From: Manduca sexta
Taxonomy: Eukaryota > Arthropoda > Insecta > Lepidoptera > Sphingidae
DNA length: 64,000 nucleotides
Direction of reading: 5' to 3'
Assembly: GCF_014839805.1 (NCBI RefSeq)
Contig: NC_051140.1
Span: forward strand, 15,831,826 to 15,895,825
The notes beneath the pieces were generated by a model. That model ran no database searches. It was not told where the DNA came from and was given only the letters and a program-made list of their open reading frames with translations. Of the stretch, positions 58,932-64,000 are shown piece by piece. Each line of letters starts with the position of its first letter. Within the stretch, counting starts at the first letter, position 1. A program made the position numbers and the translations under genes.

Positions 58932-59740
58932 CGATGTATTATATGTAATGTCTTGTCTTTTGGTCTTGTCATTCCGAAAAAGATTTTGGCGCGTTTCATT
59001 CGCAGGTTTCATTAATATTTATATGATTAATTCGTGTCCAAGGTGCACTTTACCGAAAAAACACATGGAAATTGGTTTTATTAAAGCTGACAGTGCAAAT
59101 TTGCCAAAAATTGAGTCTTTTATGATCACAAATTTCTTTGCCTCAAACCCGGACTTTTGTTCTTCAGAATTTAGGAACGCGGAAACTTCATTGTAAGTAC
59201 AAAACTGTCCTTTTCTGATATTTTGTTCAATTCACAATAGATTACAGTCTGATTTATGTACTTAGCCTTATTTTTTTTTGCTATAAAATAACCTTTGTGT
59301 CATGCATGTGATAGGTACATGTTTACTTTGTAGACTATAAATACAAATAATGCATTATTACGTTACCAATAAAATCATAACTTATGAGGAATCTTACTCT
59401 GATTAGGTACCTGTTATTTGTGTAAAATCTTTTCAACGAAAAGTTTCTCGTATTGTGGCTATCTGTGATGCTTTATTTCTATTTTTACAGATCATCAAGA
59501 CAGTTGTATGGTGATGATGCTAATTCATATGCTAACTCAAATCCTAAAACATCAAGCTGATTACAAAGTGCCCGACATTCTTCAGTTCTCGATGCATTAT
59601 TAGAGCATCAAGTATAAGAAAGGAAGTGACTGTGAAACGTTTTTAGCCAAAATTAATGGTGTTTTTACACAAGAAAATATAAATTTTGTGGAAAGTCTGA
59701 CTCGAGCACAACACAAAATTCAAGCATGGCATGAGTTAAG

Positions 59741-60250
59741 GTATTATTTATTTCTAGGTATTTGATTGTATTTTAAATGTGATGTTGCCCTTTTAAATGT
59801 GATTTGATACTGTAAGGATTGAACTAATAAGATATTTAAAATCAATGTTCTAGAGCAAAATTCCCAACTTGGGGTCGGTGGACATATCTAGAGTCGGCTG
59901 ATTTCAATGTTAAAGCTATATGAAGTTTCAGGTTGTGCTTAAGAGAAGCATTTTATTGTGATTTAAGGAGGTCTGTGGTGATCATCTTTGCTCGTTTAGT
60001 GGTCCACAGCTAAGAAACGTTGGAAAATGCTTTCTTAGAGTAATATATATTGGAATTATATGTTTCCATGTGAGATGCAATCTCAAAATGTAAATTAGTC
60101 TTGTAGCTTTACTAGTCTTTGATGTTTGTGTTCACATTCATATGTGTTGGGCACCCATTCTACAGGGCATCCTAGTGGGGATATAAAAGTATATGTGGCC
60201 ACCAGGCAGTCATTAGTTTAACATTTAAAAAAAAATGAATTTTCTTTTCA
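59741..60250 (+). other. Insert or intron within the nuclease pseudogene, containing a hAT-like remnant
   Basis: Bounded by AAG|GTATTATT and TTTTCTTTTCAG, so intron-like, but exon phases do not match. Within it, 59848-60041 has inverted, imperfect ends CTAGAGCAAAATTCCCAAC and (complement) CTAAGAAAGCATTTTCCAAC, with TCGGTGGAC / GCTGTGGAC further in, resembling insect hAT-derived short elements. Confidence 0.45.
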
Positions 60251-60580
60251 GGAATAAAAGCATCAAAAGCATTTGATGTTTCACGATGCAAAACAACTGT
60301 TGGATCCTTGGTTGCCTTAATAATGGGAGCTAAAGTACCAGATACTCCAACCATAAAAAGAGGAAAATCATTGGAAGAAGTAGTAAGAAAAGAATTGGAA
60401 AAAAGATATGGCAAGATTGCAGAATGTGGTTTTATTATCAGCCAAAAATTTCCAATGGTAGCTGCATCGCCAGATGGTATTTTTAAGAGTGACACAGTTA
60501 TTGAAATTAAATGTCCAACGAGCCAAAAAAGTTTTATATATTATATATGTAACAACACAATCACAGAAAAGTTTGCAGTC

Positions 60581-60583
60581 TAA
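60581..60583 (+). other. In-frame stop in the nuclease pseudogene
   Basis: TAA between FAV and VLLQMYV. The same frame then stays open for 59 more codons and matches the family to the end, so this is a point lesion rather than a real C-terminus. Confidence 0.75.
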
Positions 60584-60792
60584 GTTCTTTTGCAAATGTA
60601 TGTGAGTAATTTAACAAAAGGTTTATTTTGTGTGGCAGATTGGGAATTTGAAAAAAATAATAAAGTTCATGTAATATCAATAGAGTATGATGAGATCAAA
60701 GTAAATGGTATTTTATCTAAAGTTGTTAAGTTTTGGAAGAATAATGTTTACAATCTATTGTAAAAACTTATTTTTATAACTTAATATAGGAA

Positions 60793-60798
60793 AATAAA
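60793..60798 (+). promoter_or_regulatory. Polyadenylation signal of the nuclease gene
   Basis: AATAAA 30 nt after the stop codon at 60761-60763, followed by a T-rich stretch. Confidence 0.55.
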
Positions 60799-60828
60799 AC
60801 ATTTTATTCTAAATTTTGTTTTTATTCG

Positions 60829-61298
60829 TCAAATGTTTTTAATTAAGGAGCCTTGTAAATTAATTAAGGCACATGCAATAACAATGCAATCGTCCAAAAA
60901 CTTAATTAAATTTGTATTGACAACTGAATGCGGTTTTAACATTGAAAACTCCCTTAGACGTCGGATGACTCTGTCAATGTGTATCAGTAAACTTGCTATC
61001 TCCTTAGTTTTTCGAACTTCAACTTTGGTTTAATTGGACTTAACTGATACACTTGGCGGTCTCACTAAACTACATCCCTTTTGTAATAACAGTTGCTCAA
61101 TATGCTTGAATCTTCTATCAGCTCTATAATCGCACCAGGTTGCCAATGATCTAAAAAGTTGCAATTTTCAACCAAACATACATCGCTAATCCTGCCACCA
61201 TAACCAGGAGAAATGTAGTTAATAATACCATCAGGTGTGCTACTTATAAGGTATTTTATTGTATTGGCCTTTTTATAATCTTGAATAATAAACGATTC
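60829..61298 (-). pseudogene. DDE transposase, C-terminal half
   Basis: On minus, frame one from 61298: ESFIIQDYKKANTIKYLISS, TPDGIINYISPGYGGRISD (family SPG.GGR.SD around a catalytic Asp), CLVENCNFLDHWQPGAII; then a one-base frameshift near 61120-61127. The next frame carries ADRRFKHIEQLLLQKGCS, LVRPPSVSV, a stop (61030-61032), TKVEVRKTKEIASLLIHIDR, VIRRLREFSMLKPHSV and CALINLQGSLIKNI, ending 60829-60831. ADR.F and the final (H)(I)(D/E)RV helix with a Glu-type position match DDE_Tnp_4-like transposases of the Harbinger/ISL2EU group. The N-terminal DNA-binding domain and first catalytic Asp are missing: only about 215 bp separate the frame from the right end. Dead copy. Confidence 0.85.
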
Positions 61299-61331
61299 TC
61301 ACGTATTGTTAACATTAAGACTATTACATCA

Positions 61332-61339
61332 TGACGTCA
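61332..61339 (-). promoter_or_regulatory. TGACGTCA (CRE-like) site, right
   Basis: Second perfect octamer, about 175 bp from the right end, upstream of the transposase reading direction. Confidence 0.45.
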
Positions 61340-61500
61340 CACCATTTATTTGTCACGTGACTTAGCGTTTCAGCGGGAAACACAAAATGTATTTATTAAA
61401 ACTGTCTTTTTGCTATTAAAATGGCTCTAAATATAAAAAAAATAATTGTAAAGCGTATCTTTAGAGACTCTAGAACACTTTAAAGTACTTTACAAAAATT

Positions 61501-61513
61501 TGTCAAATACCCA
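61501..61513 (-). repeat. Right terminal inverted repeat
   Basis: TGTCAAATACCCA, exact complement of 58729-58741. Confidence 0.75.
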
Positions 61514-61515
61514 AT

Positions 61516-63005
61516 TGGCATTGTTTTTTGCAATTTTTAATACACCTGTATAGGCTTTACTATTCTATTTTTTATATTGATGAGAAGTGAGAATATTTTG
61601 AGAAATATTAAAGATTGGCGTGGACGCTATCAACTTGTTGCTAAGAAACACTATATTACTTACTATTGTGTTCAACAATTGTTAGTGTCATAGTACTGTT
61701 ATGTTACTCGACAAGTTTAAAGCGTCTGCGCGATGCCTAATAGTTGATAGCAAGAACCTGTAACAGTTATTTGAATTTAGAAAGAACCTGTGTCGCAAAA
61801 GTAAATTCAATCAAAATTACAATTCCTTACATAGCAAAAATAATGGCAGTCGATTATTGGCTATGAAATACCGTTCGGATTACATTAAACGACCAATTCA
61901 GTATAATTGCACAATTTATCAGTACACAATATCGTAATTTGTGTTGCAGTAATAGGATGAAGTACGACTACAAGTTTAATTCCATTCAATCCCCCGCTGG
62001 CAAAACTTTCCCCGTACTGTGCAGTTCTGTACTTTAATTGATAACTATGAAATCTCTGAATCAGTCTTCGGAACTATAAATTACAATGCCCTAACGTCAT
62101 GGGGGTCGTGACCCCCCGCCTCTTGTGCTCCGACCAGGATGTAGGTGGACCCCTAATTAAAATTGTGAAACATAATGTTTTTATATATTTTTGGCACAAT
62201 ATAAATTTTATTGAAGTACTTTCAATATTTTTTTTGTTTGTGGGCAAACGCATTATTCTGGAACGAACGCATCGAGAATTTGAACCAAAACTATGTGACC
62301 CCCCCCCTTCCTCCGGCACCAAAGCTTGATTCGCCTTTGCTCATGTTCAACTAAACATAAGAGGAAAAATTCTTAGCGAGATATTTTTATTAAAAATAAA
62401 TTTGAGGTCCACTGTTTCGGGATCATCTCGGAAATTGATTTAATTTCTATCGTCAGTTACTTCGTATTACTATATCTGTCATCTACATTCTATGTCATAA
62501 GCTGTTCCCCTTAATGTAGATTGTACACTAAAATAATAACATTCATACCGTCTACAATTATCTTGCGCATCCATTCATTTAACTGCTCAAAAGGCAACAA
62601 ATACAATCTGTGGAAGTGTGTGCCGACGTAAACTTGCAACAAAGCCAGTGAGATGCGGTTAAGCTCCGACCAAGTTTCTGCCGCTTAGGTTTAAGACTTT
62701 GACAGAAGTGTTGGGCAAAGGAACTCTGAACATAAGTCCTGATATTTGAACTATCTCGTTGTTAGTAACGTTACACACGTCTATTTGTGCTTAGTAAGAG
62801 TAAAAAATGTAGGTACTAGAGGTGACGGGTTCAGTAATGGGTTTAATAAATATTATCTATGGTACTTTTGGAGGCCGTATTGCTACAATGGAGTTTGCTC
62901 AGAGCGGATATGAAGGTGGTTAACTGTAAAAATTAAATGAAATTTATTTTGCAACATGTGTGAAAAGACGTATAGATACTGTTTGACCTCACGTCAAACT
63001 ACATA
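61516..63005. other. Unassigned sequence right of the transposon
   Basis: Mostly AT-rich. 62090-62330 is odd: it begins GGGGGTCGTGACCCCCCGCC (a palindrome), and ends with a run of nine C followed by TTCCTCCGGCACC, with overlapping open frames on both strands; it resembles a worn hAT-like element but no ends can be matched. No host exon was recognised. Confidence 0.35.
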
Positions 63006-63870
63006 TCTATACTATTATATAAAGCTGAAGAGTTTGTTTGTTTGTTTGTTTGAACGCGCTAATCCCAGGAACTACCGGTCCAAACTGAAAAATTCTTTTT
63101 GCGTTGGATAGCCCTGTGTTCGTGGAGTGCTATAGGCTATATATCATCACGCTATACCCAATAGGAGCGGAGCAGTAATGCCTAATCTCAGGAACTACCG
63201 GTCCGAACTGAAAAAATCTTTTTGCGTTGGATAGCCCTTTGTTCTTGGAGTGATATAGGCTATATATCATCACGCTATACCCAATAGGAGCGGAGCAGTA
63301 ATGGCTAATCTCAGGAACTACCGGTCCAAACTGAAAAATTATTTTTGCGTTGGATAGCCTTTTGTTCGTGGAGTGCTGTAGGATATATATCATCACGCTA
63401 TACCCAATAGGAGCAGAGCAGTAATGGCTAATCTCAGGAACTACCGTTTCGAACTAAAAAAATCATTTTGTATTGGATAGTCCTTTGTTCGTGAAGTGCT
63501 ATAGGCTATATATCATCACGCTATGACCAACAGGAGCAAAGCAGTAATGGCTAATCTCAGAAACTAGGAGTTTGAACTGAATAATTATTTTTGTGTTGGA
63601 TAGCCCTTTGTTCCTGGAATGCTATAGGCTATATATATCATCACGCTATGCCCAATAGGAGCGGAGCAGTAATCGCTAATCTCAGGAACTACCGGTTCGA
63701 ACTGAAAAAAAAATTTTGTGTTGGATAGCCCTTTGTTCCTGGAGTGCTATAGGTTATATATCGTCACGCTATGACCAATAGGAGCGGAGCAGTAATGAAA
63801 CATGATGCAAAAACGGGGACAATTTATTAGTTTTGAGAGCTTCTGTTGAGTGCGCTGCGTAAACGGTTAT
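63006..63870 (+). mobile_element. Helitron-like element with internal tandem array
   Basis: Begins TCTATACTATTATATAAAGC after host A (63005), then GCTGAAGAG and a (GTTT)n stretch and AACGCGCTAATC. The distal part after the array (AAAAACGGGGACAATTTATT, GAGTGCGCTGCG) follows the order I expect for this family, but the terminal CTAGT is not found, so the right end is truncated or diverged. The right boundary is approximate. Confidence 0.5.
63058..63797 (+). repeat. Tandem array, six copies of a 123-bp unit
   Basis: Units start at 63058, 63181, 63304, 63427, 63550 and 63675 (the fifth carries an extra AT). Each reads GCTAATCTCAGGAACTACCGG, ...TTTTTGCGTTGGATAGCCC, TTTGTTCGTGGAGTGCTATAGG, split, TATATATCATCACGCTATACC, CAATAGGAGCGGAGCAGTAATG. 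Units 1-3 are closest; units 4-5 are most diverged. 740 bp in total. Since 123 is a multiple of three, a minus-strand frame (63130-63396) runs through two units as a 41-residue repeat; this is an arithmetic by-product. Confidence 0.95.
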
Positions 63871-64000
63871 AGTTATGCAACAATAATGTATGACGGGATT
63901 GTTCCTCTTAAAAAGTTCTACAAAAATATATCACAAAACAAAGTCCCCCGCTGCATCGGTCTGCCCGAACGTGTTAAACTCAAAAACTACCCAACGTATT
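63871..64000. other. Right edge, unassigned
   Basis: Nothing recognised. A CpG-containing stretch (GTCCCCCGCTGCATCGG) is at about 63942-63958. Confidence 0.3.

Larger units (their letters stand above)
58948..60763 (+). pseudogene. YqaJ-type viral-recombinase/exonuclease gene of the transposon
   Basis: Exon 1 (58948-59193; a second in-frame ATG at 59023 is equally good) has CPRC, SANLPKIESFMITNFF and FCSSEFRNAETS, ending at TT|GTAAGT. Intron 59194-59490 ends TTTTTACAG; exon 2 resumes in frame, LSSRQLYGDDANSY, then hits a stop, and the SWIM-type zinc-finger region expected here is deleted. Another open block, 59610-59740 (GVFTQENINFVESLTRAQHK then IQAWHELR), matches the YqaJ entry helix. Block three, 60251-60763, holds GIKASKAFDVSRCKT, SLVALIMGAK, the catalytic AASPDGI and IEIKCP motifs, an in-frame TAA (60581-60583) and LQMYVSNLTKGLFCVADW, ending KVVKFWKNNVYNLL. 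The segment 59741-60250 may be an intron, but the frames differ by one base. Family role: 5'-3' exonuclease aiding recombination. Not functional as read. Confidence 0.85.
58729..61513. mobile_element. Decayed two-gene DNA transposon (ISL2EU/IS4EU-like)
   Basis: 2,785 bp. Terminal inverted repeats: left TGGGTATTTGACA (58729-58741) and its exact complement at 61501-61513, with weaker similarity inward (AGTAAAG / TGTAAAG). AT stands outside each end (58727-58728, 61514-61515). Inside are two convergent genes, a YqaJ-type nuclease on + and a DDE transposase C-terminus on -, whose stops are 65 bp apart with AATAAA-like signals on both strands (60793-60798 on +; TTTATT at 60803-60808 for -). Known biology: ISL2EU/IS4EU transposons carry a transposase plus a YqaJ-like nuclease. 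The copy is broken (internal deletions, a stop, a frameshift), so it is not autonomous. A PIF/Harbinger origin is the main alternative for the transposase. Confidence 0.75.

Noticed and set aside
60172..60495. 107-codon minus-strand frame
   Set aside because: It is the antisense shadow of the YqaJ nuclease block on the + strand, whose catalytic motifs fix the real frame.
62090..62330. Possible hAT-like element
   Set aside because: GC-rich edges are suggestive, but no matching terminal repeats or target duplication could be placed.
63130..63396. 88-codon minus-strand frame with a 41-residue repeat
   Set aside because: It lies wholly in the 123-bp tandem array; frame persistence follows from 123 being divisible by three.

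Overview
The window reads as eukaryotic, AT-rich, intron-rich insect DNA, almost certainly from a butterfly or moth. The evidence is the repeat complement: two tRNA-derived SINE families of lepidopteran type, many short Helitron-like elements (A|TC...CTAG|T ends), a LINE ORF2 tail, a typical lepidopteran LINE 3' end, and several inverted-repeat MITEs. There are no bacterial operons, no CRISPR array, no rRNA, and very little coding sequence.

Layout: 1-3368 is 5' flank. A GC-richer, CpG-containing segment near 3.3-3.6 kb looks like a promoter and a non-coding first exon that ends in a perfect GTAAGTAA donor at 3592/3593. The next convincing + strand exon is at 53163-53330; it follows a good acceptor and carries the start codon. 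A third exon is at 54089-54168. Exons 2 and 3 join in frame to give a 64-residue N-terminus resembling the DUF4062-type start of NACHT/WD-repeat (NWD, qui-1, TEP1-like) proteins. If exon 1 belongs to this gene, most of the window is one first intron of about 49.6 kb, and the rest of the coding region lies to the right of the window.

The putative intron is mostly unannotatable AT-rich sequence with islands of repeats. These include eight copies of SINE family 1 (one with a nested hAT-type MITE, one with a 12-bp target duplication, one with an inverted duplication at its 5' junction), five copies of SINE family 2, a PIF/Harbinger-type MITE with TTA duplication, a MITE family with TATA duplication, and other fold-back elements. 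A tRNA-Thr(AGT) gene lies at 44943-45016 on the + strand.

The right 10 kb is the most interesting. A decayed 2.8-kb DNA transposon (58729-61513) has matching terminal repeats and two convergent genes: a YqaJ-type exonuclease/recombinase gene on + (introns still recognisable, one in-frame stop) and the C-terminal half of a DDE transposase on -. This two-gene layout is what is known of the ISL2EU/IS4EU class. Just left of it one Helitron sits inside another. The right end holds a six-copy, 123-bp tandem array embedded in a Helitron-like element.

All exon joins and family names are from reading alone; no database search was run.
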